Positions 31,316 through 45,455 of a stretch of 64,000 nt of DNA are shown here, one piece after another. Each line of letters begins with the position of its first letter. Position 1 is the stretch's first letter. Below the pieces are notes generated by a model, which was given only the letters and a program-made list of their open reading frames with translations, was not told the origin of the DNA and made no database searches. Both the position numbers and the translations under genes were made by a program. The DNA is from Cryoendolithus antarcticus (taxonomy: Eukaryota; Ascomycota; Dothideomycetes; Cladosporiales; Cladosporiaceae). The stretch lies in contig NAJO01000028.1 of assembly GCA_002077065.1 (NCBI GenBank), positions 434,001 through 498,000 on the forward strand. The letters are read 5' to 3'.

Positions 31316-32774
31316 GACGCCAATTGTATGGCTGTATGCTACTATGTGGTCTAGCAGCCTTGGGGCTGTGGTAGTGGTCGGCGGCTAGATGCCCTCTGTG
31401 CCTCAATGGTGATGCTGGCTGTGCGTTTCCAGTGCTGGTTGCCACTGCCTCGCAGTGTACACCTACAATCTGCTCGAAACTGCTCTCCTGGGATCGAAGC
31501 TCTTCTCGCAAACAGTAGGTAGGATCCAAGTGACACGAAGCGACGAACGGCGAGATAGAGAATGGAAACTCCAGGCAGGCGCAGCAGTAGAATTCCACCG
31601 TCTACCAACGAGGCCAGGCCACACTTCTTACCTTGTCTTACCTACGCCCGAGCTTGACATGTGAAGCCACCCACGCAGCCTCCACACCCACGCACCGCAG
31701 CGTCTTCCTACCGGACTGCCGCAGGGCAAAGACGCCCGCATGGAAAGCCAAATGAGGTTATCGTCAGATGTACGAAAGCTATTCTCAGCTGCCAAGTGGG
31801 CCTCGGTTCCTGCCGATGCATGCACTGATCCCCGCTTGCCGGTTTGCGGCTTTTGAGAGTTCGCTTAAGCCTGTTGGCACCAGCTGATTGGAGCGCGATT
31901 GGGGCGGCGGAGGAGGGCTGAGGCTCAGGCGGTGTTGGTGTTCATCTTGTTGGCGTGTCGTAGGATCTGATCAGTGCTCAGTGAGAGATTGGAGTGTCTC
32001 ACAAAACATCATATGCGACATTGCACCGCTCTGCTGATAGTTTGGAGGCCAACGGGAGGTAGACAGTACCTGCTGCGATGACCCTGGTGGTGCCGCGGTC
32101 TCGATCGACGTCCAATGCAATAGCGGCGTTTTTCATATGTAGCTCAGCTGTGTACAACGCTACAGCACGGCACAGGTGGTACTCTAGTAGACACCTCGGT
32201 GGTAGCGGAACGCATATGCACCCCACCGGCATTTTTGTTAGCCAGTCGTTCTGCTATCAGTCTACGATGGTGTGAGGCAGACCGTCCGAGATGGGCTGAT
32301 GGCAGAGGTGCTGATCTACCACACCTCGGCAGACGCATGACAGATCTGGTAATGCTACGGCCAGGCATACATGTATTGTACCCTATTATGTGTGCGCAGT
32401 ACTTTCGCTGCTGCAGCTTCGATGCCGTCTATCTGTCTCAAGATGGGAAGCGTCCTACACTGGGCGGAAATGTTCAGACGAGAGCGGAGGCGATGATGAG
32501 TGTCGGGCCATGGTCGATCCTGATAGTTTTCGACTATATGTTTGTCTGTTGCATCGTACGTGCGCTACAGTTGATTCAAGCGTGGTCACGTTGGTGAGAT
32601 GGTCGTAAAGTACTACTAGCCTCTGGAGGGTCGATCTCTAGGCGCGAGTTATCACGAAGTTTAGAAAGGAAGCACGGAAACCCAAAAGTGGTAAGCCGGT
32701 TTTGGGAAACCGCGTTCTAGTCGCGTTTACCACTTCACCTTTCCGAGAACTGGCAAAAGTACACACACAGCACC
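31316..32774. promoter_or_regulatory. Long divergent region, UBA gene / SMC5
   Basis: 1.46 kb, one of the two largest gaps. Small frames on both strands have no family features. The only structure I see is the three-stem inverted repeat at 32686-32735, about 40 bp before the SMC5 ATG. Confidence 0.45.
32686..32735. repeat. Nested inverted repeat (three-stem, cloverleaf-like)
   Basis: An outer 9-bp perfect stem AAGTGGTAA (32686-32694) pairs with TTACCACTT (32727-32735). It encloses a hairpin CGGTTT-TGGG-AAACCG (32697-32712) and a second short hairpin CGCG-TTCTAGT-CGCG (32711-32725). The two inner stems share two bases, so not all pairs can form at once. It lies in the SMC5 promoter or leader. 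Confidence 0.7.
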
Positions 32775-36338
<3,564 letters not shown>

Positions 36339-36674
36339 GTGGACTCAAAGCGAGACCCGGAGGCGGGCTTTCATGAGTGACGACTGACCGACGGTATTGA
36401 TGGAACTTGGGCTGATGAGGGTGGCGTGCCGGCTCATTGCATGGTCAAGCCCGCTTCCATGGGAGACAGAGCATTGGTGGTCAGCACACAGCTGCTGCAT
36501 ATGTACATGTCGAACGCAGCCCTTCTTCGATTATCTCAGAGACATTGCGCCTCTGTCGCAGCGGCCCCGTCACCGTTGCCTTCCACTTCCAGACCATGAC
36601 AGCGGGACGGGTTTTGTAAGGCCGCCTGACCTTCTCCCGGGTCACATCCCAATTCCATGATCGCTATTTCGTGC
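36339..36674. other. Intergenic, convergent gap
   Basis: 336 bp between the SMC5 and NDUFA2 stops. No feature seen. Confidence 0.4.
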
Positions 36675-37240
36675 TCATTGCCCTTCCTTCACCAAACTGG
36701 TGATCTTGTCCTCTATGCCCTTTGCGTCCAACCCTGTGCGGTTCAAATCAGCATTGCACTTTCCGCACTCGATATTCTGCGTTCTCTCCGTCGCTCCCAG
36801 TGCGGACTATGCCTATTTTGCGAGGGCCGTAGCTTGTTTGCTTCGTCGCCTTCATTCAGGCCATAGCTCCATCCTCCCAATCGCCGCATTCGCAGACCCA
36901 TGGCCGAGTGTGCCTGGGCTATGCATGCATCGCAGAGCAGGAGTCACTTACCATCCAGCCGTTCCATCTTCTCCCTTCCAAACTCATACCGTGCCCACAC
37001 TCTGGGCGAGACGTCTAGAGCTTCTCGTATCATGATCGGTGTGTGCGGGTTGTGGTGTTTCATCGTTGGGTATGCGCGCGTGAGGAATGATCTTACGATT
37101 GAGCGTCAGCGAGCCTGAGAGGAAGTGGTCATTTGAGATGTGGTGCGTTGTTACCGGACTGCATTACTGTGCTCGCTTGTCTGGCAGTGCTGGAATCGCA
37201 GCTCTTTAAGCGCTTTCGTAAAGACGTATTTGCCGGACAT
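36675..37240 (-). CDS. NDUFA2: NADH:ubiquinone oxidoreductase subunit NDUFA2 (B8, 10.5 kDa)
   Basis: Accessory subunit of mitochondrial complex I with a thioredoxin-like fold. It is spread over three small exons: 37240-37155, 37091-36952 and 36733-36675. The introns are 63 nt and an unusually long 218 nt, and the product is 94 aa, the family size. Exon 1 gives MSGKYVFTKALKELRFQHC then TSEHSNAV. Exon 2 gives SFLTRAYPTMKHHNPHTP, IMIREALDVSPRVWARY and EFGREKMERL. Exon 3 gives LDAKGIEDKITSLVKEGQ. Exons 1 and 2 match the family almost throughout. Only one Cys (position 19) of the usual fold is visible. It is divergent from MPC2, with 278 bp between starts. Confidence 0.93.
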
Positions 37241-37518
37241 TGTGGAGAGGAGAGGGAAGACTGAGAGGTGAGAGGCAACACGTAGTCTTGGACTGCGAGA
37301 TTGACTAGGTATATGCACTCCCGTCTCTACCCTTGATGGCCGTGAAGCTGGATACAAGGTACAACGGTACACTCCACCCAAACCCCTCGGCAGTACCCGA
37401 ACCCTATCTCCGCCCCCAAATCCACCCTCACCTCCAGCTGCGTCAGACCTCACTACTCATACCCATTGAACCCCCCTAAACTCACACCAACCCCATACTT
37501 CCCTCAGGACCACCAATC
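37241..37518. promoter_or_regulatory. Shared divergent promoter, NDUFA2 / MPC2
   Basis: 278 bp between the ATGs of two mitochondrial inner-membrane proteins. The MPC2 side is C-rich just before the ATG. No named site recognised. Confidence 0.6.
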
Positions 37519-38128
37519 ATGTCCTCCCGCTTCGGTCTCCGCGCTCTACGCGCGCAAAACCAAATCATGGCCAACCTCCGCGCCCAGCGCCGCTACAACA
37601 GCACCGCAATCCCAGATGCGACCGGCACAGTCATTCCCCCGAAACGGACGGGTTTCGATGCCTTCTGGAACTCGACGGTGGGGCCCAAGACTGTGCATTT
37701 CTGGGCGCCTATCATGAAGGTACGCAGTCACTTGGCTAGCTCACTCAGCTGAATTCGGCGGATGTACTTTGGCAAGAATGCTATGCTAACGGAATGTTCA
37801 GTGGGGTCTCGTCCTCGCCGGCGCCTCCAACTTCGCCCGCCCCGCTGAGAAGCTGTCCCTCTCCCAGAACGCGGCGTTGATGTGCACGGGATTGATCTGG
37901 ACGCGGTGGTGCTTTGTTATCCGACCTAAGAATATGTTCTTGGCGAGTGTGAACTTCTTGCTATTCTGTGTGGGCGCTGCACAGACGGGACGAGTGTTGA
38001 ACTACCAGGCGGGATTGAAGGGGAAGAATCTGGGCGAGGAGATTGTGGATGAGGTCAAGGAGGGAGCGAAGAAGGTGGAGATGGGTGTCGAGAGGGGCGT
38101 GGAGAAGGTGAGTCAGGAACTGAAGTAG
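37519..38128 (+). CDS. MPC2: Mitochondrial pyruvate carrier subunit MPC2/MPC3
   Basis: Subunit of the heterodimeric inner-membrane carrier that imports pyruvate into the matrix. Exons are 37519-37719 and 37802-38128 (82-nt intron), giving 175 aa. The N-terminus is basic with few acids, like a presequence (SSRFGLRALRAQNQIMANLRAQRRY). The MPC core is NSTVGPKTVHFWAPIMKWGLVLAG, then RPAEKLSLSQNAALMCTGLIW, TRWCFVIRPKNMFLASVNFLL and FCVGAAQTGRVLNYQ. A C-terminal charged helix (about the last 40 residues) goes beyond the minimal family and is common in fungal members. Confidence 0.95.
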
Positions 38129-38379
38129 GGAAGTGACAGTGGCGCGGCGATGTAGAGCTCGGAGGGGCGAACTTCGAAGGGAAGACACCGGCGAAGAAGA
38201 CATGGCGTGAGCTATCGGAGAGGAGCCCAGGGCAAAGTAAAGACTCCTGCACGCATATGTGGTGAAGCACAGCTACATGGCTATATACGCAGTACAGGGC
38301 AGAAGGCGAAGAACGAGGATTCATATGTACATTGCAGCGTCTACGGTCATGATTCATTCCTCTGTACTTTTAAGACCTA

Positions 38380-39360
38380 TCACGCACCGACACCCACAAT
38401 CTGCCCAAAGCTATACATCCCCCAACTCCCCCCACCCTCCAACAATCCCCACAGCCTCACCCCTTTCTCCCCTTCCTGCGCAGCCCCCGCAGCAACAACA
38501 ACAGGCATCAGATGCTCCAGACTCGGATGCGCCCTCCCTACATCCTTCCTCCTAACCAGCGCCTCCAGCCCTTTCCTCTTAGCGTCCGCACCCTCAACGT
38601 CAAGCGCCTCTGTCAGAGCATCATCAAAAGGCTTGACGTAGGGTGCAATGAAACCCGGGTTGGAGTATGCAGCAACCATGTCGCGGATGTTGTGCACGGC
38701 CATGCCGGAGCAGATGAGTTGTATGCCTTGGTCCCGTAGAGGCGCGAGTGCGCGACCGAGGGCGAGATGCTGCTCAACACTGTCTGAATCGAAGAGCGAG
38801 ACTTGCACGATAGGAATATTGAGTGGGTTCGTATCAGGGTTGAACGCCACGTAGAACGGTGAGAAGACGCCGTGGTCTAGGCCTCTTCGTGCGGATTCTG
38901 CTTCGATCCCAGCATCACCCAGCATGCCCAGTACTTTGTCGGCGAGCTCTGGGGAGCCAACGTTGGGGTACTGCAGCTCGTAGTAGTGCGGCGGGAAACC
39001 GTAGTAATCGTAGATCAAGCCTTGCTCGGTGGCGGTGTTGACTTCGATGGTTCTGGGGCCGCCTTGCCAGTGCGCTGAGATCACGACAATGGCCTTTGGC
39101 TTGATCTGGTGGGTTACTTGGTGGCCTAGCTTCTGAAGCTGGGCGTAGGCTGGGTGCTTTGTGTCTTCGAAGAGGTTTGGGCCGCCGTGGGAGAGGAACA
39201 GAACGGGTGTGCGTGTCATGTTTGGAAAGACCTGGGGCGTGGAGGGCGTCTGGCTTGTCTTGAAGAGGGAGGTGGCTATGAGAGGGGTGGAGAGGAGGTA
39301 GATGAAGACTGCTAGGATTGGGCCGATGTACTTGCGATATGATGGACGGAGGACAGGCAT
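38380..39360 (-). CDS. DODA-type extradiol ring-cleavage dioxygenase (LigB superfamily)
   Basis: Non-haem metal dioxygenase related to plant and fungal DOPA 4,5-dioxygenases; the natural catechol substrate is unknown. Single exon, 326 aa from the first ATG. Likely metal and catalytic histidines are His58 (LFLSHGGP), His97 (ISAHWQGG), His163 (LDHGVFSPF) and His278/His283 (RAHPSLEHLMPV). A hydrophobic segment (residues 11-30, YIGPILAVFIYLLSTPLIAT) precedes the domain and would anchor the enzyme. An internal ATG at 39219 (Met48, MTRTPVLFLSHGG) would give a soluble 279-aa form that fits the family better. Either start is possible. It is divergent from APT1, with 304 bp between starts. Confidence 0.88.
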   Translation of the reverse strand: MPVLRPSYRKYIGPILAVFIYLLSTPLIATSLFKTSQTPSTPQVFPNMTRTPVLFLSHGGPNLFEDTKHPAYAQLQKLGHQVTHQIKPKAIVVISAHWQGGPRTIEVNTATEQGLIYDYYGFPPHYYELQYPNVGSPELADKVLGMLGDAGIEAESARRGLDHGVFSPFYVAFNPDTNPLNIPIVQVSLFDSDSVEQHLALGRALAPLRDQGIQLICSGMAVHNIRDMVAAYSNPGFIAPYVKPFDDALTEALDVEGADAKRKGLEALVRRKDVGRAHPSLEHLMPVVVAAGAAQEGEKGVRLWGLLEGGGSWGMYSFGQIVGVGA

Positions 39361-39664
39361 GGGAGGAGAGAGGATGAGAAGGGGAGGGAGGCTACTCTAC
39401 CAGGGTCAAGTCAACATCCGCTCCTACATCTCAAGTCATGATGCTTCGTAATTACTTACTGGTCGTGTAGAGACTTCGGCTGGCTTTCCGCGAGTTCGCT
39501 CTCCAGGAAGTCGCCCGGTTGTCAGCAAGAGCGGATCAATTCCGCCGGCACTCCTTCCAGGTTTCGTCGTTGCACAACAATCCAGTGCGCGATCTAGAAG
39601 CAGATGGACTTGGCCTGATTAGTTACCATAGCCAACTAGTCATACAACGTCGTCAAGTTCGATC

Positions 39665-40531
39665 ATGGCCGCTCCAGCAGCAATCGTAATCCCAGCTCTC
39701 AAACGCCACACGAGCACCGTGATCGTAGCCCATGGTCTCGGCGACAGGTAGGCTCTGATTAACGCTCATATGTCCCCGAGTCTTCGCTGACTCTCCCTGT
39801 AGCGGTGCCGGGTGGTAAGCTTGCTTCAAACTTCCTTCTCACACTCTCCCCCTTCTCATACTCCGTGCCAGGACCTTCCTAGCCCACCACTTCACCTCTC
39901 GTCAAAAGTTCCCCGAAACCAAATGGATATTCCCCTCCGCCCCTTCAATCCCCATAACGATCAACATGGGCACGCGCATGCCGGGCTGGTACGACATAAC
40001 ATCTTTCGAAGACCTCGCTTCGCGATCTGAAGACGAGCCCGGGATCTTGCGAAGCCAGAAGTACTTCCATGAGCTCATTGCGAAGGAGGTCGAGGCAGGG
40101 ATTCCGAGCGAGAGGGTCGTACTGGGAGGCTTCAGTCAAGGCGGCGCGATGGCACTGCTAAGTGGGATTACGAGCGAGAGGAAGTTAGGAGGCGTCTTTG
40201 GGTTGAGCTGTTATATGTTGTTGAGGGAGAAATTGGAGGGCATGGTTCCGAAGAGCAAGCCAAATGCCGGGACGCCCATATTTATGGTATGAGGGTATGT
40301 TGCACCTCCGTGAGCTTCGTGACTGACACCTACTAGGGCCACGGCGACGCCGACCAAGTCGTGCGATACGTGTGGGGCCAGCAAACGGCCACGAAGCTGA
40401 AGGATCTAGGCTACGGTGTAGAGTTCAAGACGTATCCTGGGTTACTACACTCTGCCGCACCGGAGGAGTTGGATGATCTGGAGAAGTATTTAAGTGCGAG
40501 GATACCAGACGTAGGGGAGAAGAAGCTATGA
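39665..40531 (+). CDS. APT1: Acyl-protein thioesterase 1
   Basis: Alpha/beta-hydrolase that removes palmitate from S-acylated proteins. Exons are 39665-39747, 39803-39814 (12 nt), 39872-40286 and 40337-40531, with 50-57-nt introns, giving 234 aa. The 12-nt exon completes AHGLGDSGAGWTFLAH, the family oxyanion-region motif, so it is needed for function. The nucleophile lies in LGGFSQGGAMALL, the catalytic Asp in GHGDADQVV, and the His in GLLHSAAPEE (usually GMGHS, so slightly divergent). The start MAAPAAIVIPALKRHTSTVI is typical. No lipidation signal is obvious. Confidence 0.94.
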
Positions 40532-40889
40532 CTCGACGATACGGTAAGCGGAAGTCGGCAGCATGACGGGATCACGACGCTGGAGCCATGGGATGCAGGC
40601 GAAGTGAGGCTGGTGCTTGGGCTGGCATCACTGGTCGTGATATGGGTGCTTACACTTGCTCTTATGCGGCGGTGGCGCGCAATGTAAGTTGCCGTGGCTT
40701 ACACCAGGCGGGCACTGGCGAAAGCAGCTGGAAAGCAGGACCAGCGAACGTGAGTTGTTCTATAACAATATACAGCATACATGGCCCAGCCTACATCTTT
40801 CTGGCAAAAGCCTGAGTATACTGCCTAACTCCTTTCCACAGGATTTCCCGTTCACTTGTACCCTCCATACCCTTTTGCGTTCCAAGCAA
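40532..40889. other. Intergenic, convergent gap
   Basis: 358 bp between stops of APT1 and the next unknown gene. No feature seen. Confidence 0.4.
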
Positions 40890-43800
40890 TCAAGATCTAA
40901 CCACAACCCTCACCCCCATCCCCCTAGCCTCCCGAATACAACAAGCCAAACACGTCCGTCCCTCCTTCCCCACCACCGCACTCTCCCCCACCTTTGCACA
41001 CCAAGCTCTCCCCAGCACTTCCAATTCCCAGCTCCCCCTCGCATCCAAGACCAGCACTTCCACCTCCTCGCCATGCACGACCTCTCTCAACAGCCCCTCA
41101 CCCGGCAGCGTAAGCAGACTCGCAGCTGGTATGAGATGATACCTGTACTCCACATGAAGCGGATGCGCGGGAGAAGCGGGAAGCGCTTTGTCGGTGAGAC
41201 TGTCGATCGGCGATACCGGAGGTGAGAGCGTGAGAGGCGGCTTGGCCGATGTGGGGCGGCGGGAGCGGGGGAGGGGTGTTGGGTGGCAGGGGTAGGAGGA
41301 GATGAAGTGGATGTCGTGGGTCAAGGTGAGGGAAAGGGGTAAGAGCTTGGGGTTCAGGGGTGAGGTGAAGGTTAGTGTTGCTTGACCGGGGGCGTCCGAG
41401 GTCGGAGACGGGAGGCTGAGTGAGGAGAAGCGGACTTTGTTGCCCATCACTGGTGGCCCGTCGAGAGGTGTCGTGAAGTCCCCGACTTGGACTGAGGAGG
41501 CGGAGGTGTTGTGCAGGGGATCGGAGTCCTGGGCTATTCGTTCTGGTGTCTTGATCTTGGGTGGAAGTGCGATGTCTTTGATTTCAAGGTTTACCCAGCC
41601 GTCTGCTTGACCGGGCGCGGGAACAGAGATCCAGCCCATGCACTCTTTGGCGCCTTCGGTCGCAGCTAGGACTCGTCCAATTACGCAGCTCTTGCTCCAG
41701 TAGCCTCGACCCTGCAAGATGAAGCCGCCGTAGAGGTTTGCGCAGTCGCCGAGTGCTTCGATCGCTTCTGGGGAGTTCTCTAGCAGGGTAGAAATGAGGA
41801 AGTGGCTTGCTGCTTCGCCCGGTAGCACGAGCCCTGAAAGCCAGGACTTTGACAGCCAGCCACTTGTCTGGAAGCCGCCGGCGTTGCTTGATGGCGCAGA
41901 GGTAGGGAAGAGCTGCATGCTCTGTGCTGTAGTCATACGGCTGATGCCTGGGCGGCGCTGCAAGGCTGAGGAGCCAAAGTAGCTCAGCCTATTATTCGGC
42001 ACCGACGGAGAGGCAGGGAGCCCTGGACTGCTCATCGGCGTGGCATACATACTCATATTGCTCAGCGTGCTCTTTGGTCTCCCCACGTCGGTCTGAGTAG
42101 TAAGCTGCGACTTGACGGCTTCCGTGTTCGGCCAGCCGATGCTCTCGGCGAAGCTAATCAGTCCAGTGATCTGCTGCTCGATGTTCTTGGGCTCGAAGAT
42201 AGGAGGTTTGGCGCCATTCGAAGCCGCGGAGAAGGACGTGATGGCACTGAAGAAGCTGCTCCTGTTGCCGGCAGCGCTTGACACTGCCGACCCACTCATG
42301 GCTGTAAGGTGTTCGAGAAAGCGTTCCGCGAGCAAAACGTCCCAGTCGATCTTGCGTGATCGTTGGGTAGCAACTTTCTCTCGATCGGCGTCCGTGATCA
42401 TGGGTGGGAAGCCGTCCGAAGCATTCAGGGAAGCCAGTATCTCGAGGCGCACAGCAAGCTCTGCAGCAAGCGTGATCTGCAGAATCAAGACGTCGCGCTC
42501 ACCCGGCTGCTGCGGATCGTTGTCGTCCTCGCCCGCCCACAGAAGTGCTCCGACCTGGATCCGCCATTCCACCATGCTAAAGTCATGCCAGAGACCCTTG
42601 ACATTCAGCGTCTCTTGTAGTGCTGTGATCTGTGTGCCGAGAGAAACGCTGCCGGTGCCTGCTGGCGAGATGCCGAGCTCCGCGCTGAGCAACTTGTCGA
42701 AGAGATCCTCACCCATCTCCGAGATCTTGCCCTCATTCAATGCACTACTGGAAGCATCGCCGCTTCTGAGGGAGCGGTACAGCTCATCCAGTTCCGCAAG
42801 CCGATTAATCAATGCCTCAACATCCAAGTTTCGCAAGCCTAGCGCTTCAGGACCAGAGATGAGCAGATGTCTGTTTTCCAGACTCTGTGGCTCATCCGGC
42901 TGCGCCACGCTGTCCGCAACTGGCAGTTGCACGAAGTGCTCGAATCCAATGGTCCCTCGATCGAGCCCGTTTGCGCTGAGCATGTTCGGCACCTCCAGCA
43001 CAGGCTCTTCCGCACCGAGAATCAGAGTGAGGCGGCTGCCAGTCTCATGTCTCTTTAATTCTGGCCGATCGTCCGCTTCCCTAACTTGATGCACGCCCAA
43101 TGTACTCGCCTCAAACGTCTCGTGTGTAATGCCCTTGTGATCGGTACCATATATTGCCGCAGCCAAAATAGCATCACCACCGCGAAACAGCACCTGCGAC
43201 GCGTATCGAGCTCCTCTCTTCTCCACTCGGAAGTATGGCGCACCGACGAATGTGGCATCAAGCTCCTCTGCACTGAGTGGCTGGCGATCCCGCTCTGCTT
43301 GTGACAGACCGGAAGCAGGGGATCGGTTCGTAGCAGACGCAGCTCGTGAATTTGCACGTATACGCTGCTTGAGGTAAAAGCTATCGCTGGCAGGCTTGGG
43401 CTCGCTTTTAGGAGCGCCCATGATGCGGTCGAGGACATCATCTTTGACTGGTACGGAGGAGAGGCCATTCTTGTCATAGGGCTGGTCCTGGGGATCGAAC
43501 AGTCAGCTTGAAGCTCGAACCTCATCGGGAGTCCATGTCTTACCACTCTACGTCCTCGCGCGACTGATCGTTGCGGTGTTCCCTCATTGTGAGGCACACC
43601 GCTTTCGCTCATCGTTCGAGACTTCTCCTTCATGCTCTTGACGAAGTCTCGCATTGCCTGGCGCCGCGAGGCCTTCTGCGGCACGTTCGCGTGCCCGTCA
43701 TCGTAGAAGCAGCCCACCGTCCGATCCTCGTCCTTGATGTCGAAAGACATTGGCGATTCTTCGGCGATAGCATCTGGCGACCGCACTGCATTCACTGCCA

Positions 43801-43918
43801 CAGTAGAATCGGACTTGATGACGGACTTCTTCTTCCGGAGCGTAGGGATCCTGAGTGGCAGTCGAGAGCGACCGCCATCAATTTCCGCAATGCTCGGCGA
43901 TCTGAAGAGTCCTGGCAT
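40890..43918 (-). CDS. Large conserved-looking fungal protein of unknown function
   Basis: Unrecognised. Exons are 43918-43544 and 43487-40890 (56-nt GTAAGA..CCAG intron), giving 990 aa. The N-terminus is MPGLFRSPSIAEIDGG followed by a basic segment (LRKKKSVIK). The junction reads ARGRRV-DQPYDKNGLSSVPVKDDVLDRIMG. Globular-looking blocks are LFRGGDAILAAAIYGTDH, FSMVEWRIQVGALLWAGEDD, LILQITLAAELAVRLE, and SGLVLPGEAASHFLIS plus GGFILQGRGYWSKSCVIGRV. Ser/Pro-rich linkers lie between (about 530-590 and 740-790). No catalytic motif, transmembrane segment or signal peptide is apparent. The conserved style of the second half suggests a scaffold or secretory-pathway protein, but that is a guess. Confidence 0.82.
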
Positions 43919-44477
43919 CTTTGCTTCTCTCCCTTGGGTAGTAGAATCGTTGCTGGGGAAAAGAGAGAAAGGATAACACGGGAACTGAGTCCAGCAGTGA
44001 AAGAGAACATTCAACAAATCTTCACCCTCTCATCTCATCTCATCACCAGTCCGTCGAAGGCACCACAGACCAGGTTCCGCATACCGCTGTATACAGACCA
44101 CTCATCTACCAGCACGCCTACACCCCAGTATCAGCCACCACATGTCATTGCACCCCAGCAGCCACTCTGAGAAAGGCCTCGACGGATCACGATCCCAGAT
44201 TCGCATCACCTCCCACATCGCGAAACACGCACAAAGCACGTGAGACGCAACCAGCAAACTAGGTTCTGGCGCGAGATTGGCAGAGCGGGACGTAAGACGA
44301 GGTGGTTGCAACAGGCGCAGGCGAGATTACGGCAGCACTGTGCATGGCAAGCGCGTGGGAAGTGGGGATCGAGATGAATCAGGGCAGTGAACGTGCATGC
44401 TGCGAAACACGAGGTTGGTGTGGGTGCCAAGAGAATCGCGCACTGAAGAGAGCAGGCGGTGAGCGGAAGACGAGCGT
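43919..44477. other. Intergenic
   Basis: 559 bp holding the promoter of the 990-aa protein gene and the 3' flank of the F-box-like gene. Nothing else seen. Confidence 0.4.
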
Positions 44478-45455
44478 TTAATTACATGTATGTACACGCG
44501 GACTACTGCTGCTGCTGCTATTCGAAGACAATTCAATCGCTTCCTGGGTATCATCGCCATTCGCTGTAACGCTGGAAACACGCTTCAAGGTCTTCGTGAG
44601 CCATTCACCCTTCGCATCACCTCCTCTGCGTGCCTTGTCCGCCCATGCCCAAATAACTGGATCAAGGAAATCAATATCGACCCTGGGGCGAGTGTCCTCC
44701 GCGCCACCACCGTCAACTCCACCGGCAGTACAGCGCATTACCTCGGATGCACACCACCTCAGAATGTACATCACAGTGTCCCTCTGGCATCCGAAATCGG
44801 TGATGGCAGTCCGCAAGAGATCCTGATCCGGCGCAACGCCCAGTCGACGGAGTAGTTCGAGTGCATCCATACACTGCTCTCGTGCAGCATCCATGAGGCC
44901 AGTATAGGCAACCTCGCTAGCGAGACCTGCCAAACCCCCGGGACTGTCTGTGCAGTTCGAGGTGAGGACGCAGAGAAATTTGATCTTGTCTCGAGTCCAA
45001 GGTCCATGTAGGAGCTTAATTGGGATGCCAAGATCGGCGGATGGTTGCAACGACCTCCACTGATCACTCTGGTGCCGGTCTGTATTGTCCGCCGAGCCGA
45101 GCTGAATGGCATATCGCACCCCGGCTTGATCGTCAAGCCACTGACCAAAGAAGGCCCAGGTCATGAAACGACTGCTCAGGAGACGCTCTGCCTGCCGAAG
45201 ATCTTGACCAGTCGCGGTGCTCGTGCAATGAACGATGGGCGACAGGGCGTGCTTGGTGAGCTGCCACTGCAGTTGCTTGCCTGAGAGCTGACTAGCCAGC
45301 CGTGGTGATGCGAGAGGTAAATCGAGGTTGCCAGAGTACAGCAAGATCTCCTGTATCAATTCCGCCGGGAGCTGCTCGAGTCTGGAGAGTGCTACCTTCC
45401 GTCGTTTGAGCGCACGTGATGCTCCGCTAGCTGCTTGCGGTGAGGTCTCTGACAT
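44478..45455 (-). CDS. F-box-like protein, paralogue A
   Basis: Fungal F-box-like family protein, probably a ubiquitin-ligase adaptor or related. Single exon. From the ATG at 45455 (MSETSPQAASG) it is 325 aa; an earlier in-frame ATG at 45581 would add a basic 42-residue extension. The F-box-like segment is LEQLPAELIQEILLYSGNLDLPLASPRLASQL. Later parts shared with paralogue B are the APW/GPWT-KIKFLCVL segment, a Leu-rich helix (LRRLGVAPDQDLLRTAITDFGC), DIDFLDPVIWAWADKARRGGD and the helix after it. The C-terminus ends in a Ser run. It faces paralogue B across about 1.2 kb. Confidence 0.78.
   Translation of the reverse strand: MSETSPQAASGASRALKRRKVALSRLEQLPAELIQEILLYSGNLDLPLASPRLASQLSGKQLQWQLTKHALSPIVHCTSTATGQDLRQAERLLSSRFMTWAFFGQWLDDQAGVRYAIQLGSADNTDRHQSDQWRSLQPSADLGIPIKLLHGPWTRDKIKFLCVLTSNCTDSPGGLAGLASEVAYTGLMDAAREQCMDALELLRRLGVAPDQDLLRTAITDFGCQRDTVMYILRWCASEVMRCTAGGVDGGGAEDTRPRVDIDFLDPVIWAWADKARRGGDAKGEWLTKTLKRVSSVTANGDDTQEAIELSSNSSSSSSPRVHTCN

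Noticed and set aside
42112..43089. 325-codon plus-strand frame opposite the 990-residue protein gene
   Set aside because: Antisense shadow with Ser/Arg-rich, non-natural composition.
43480..43505. B-box-like sequence on the minus strand
   Set aside because: It lies at the 3' end of an intron of the 990-residue protein gene and its stem does not pair.
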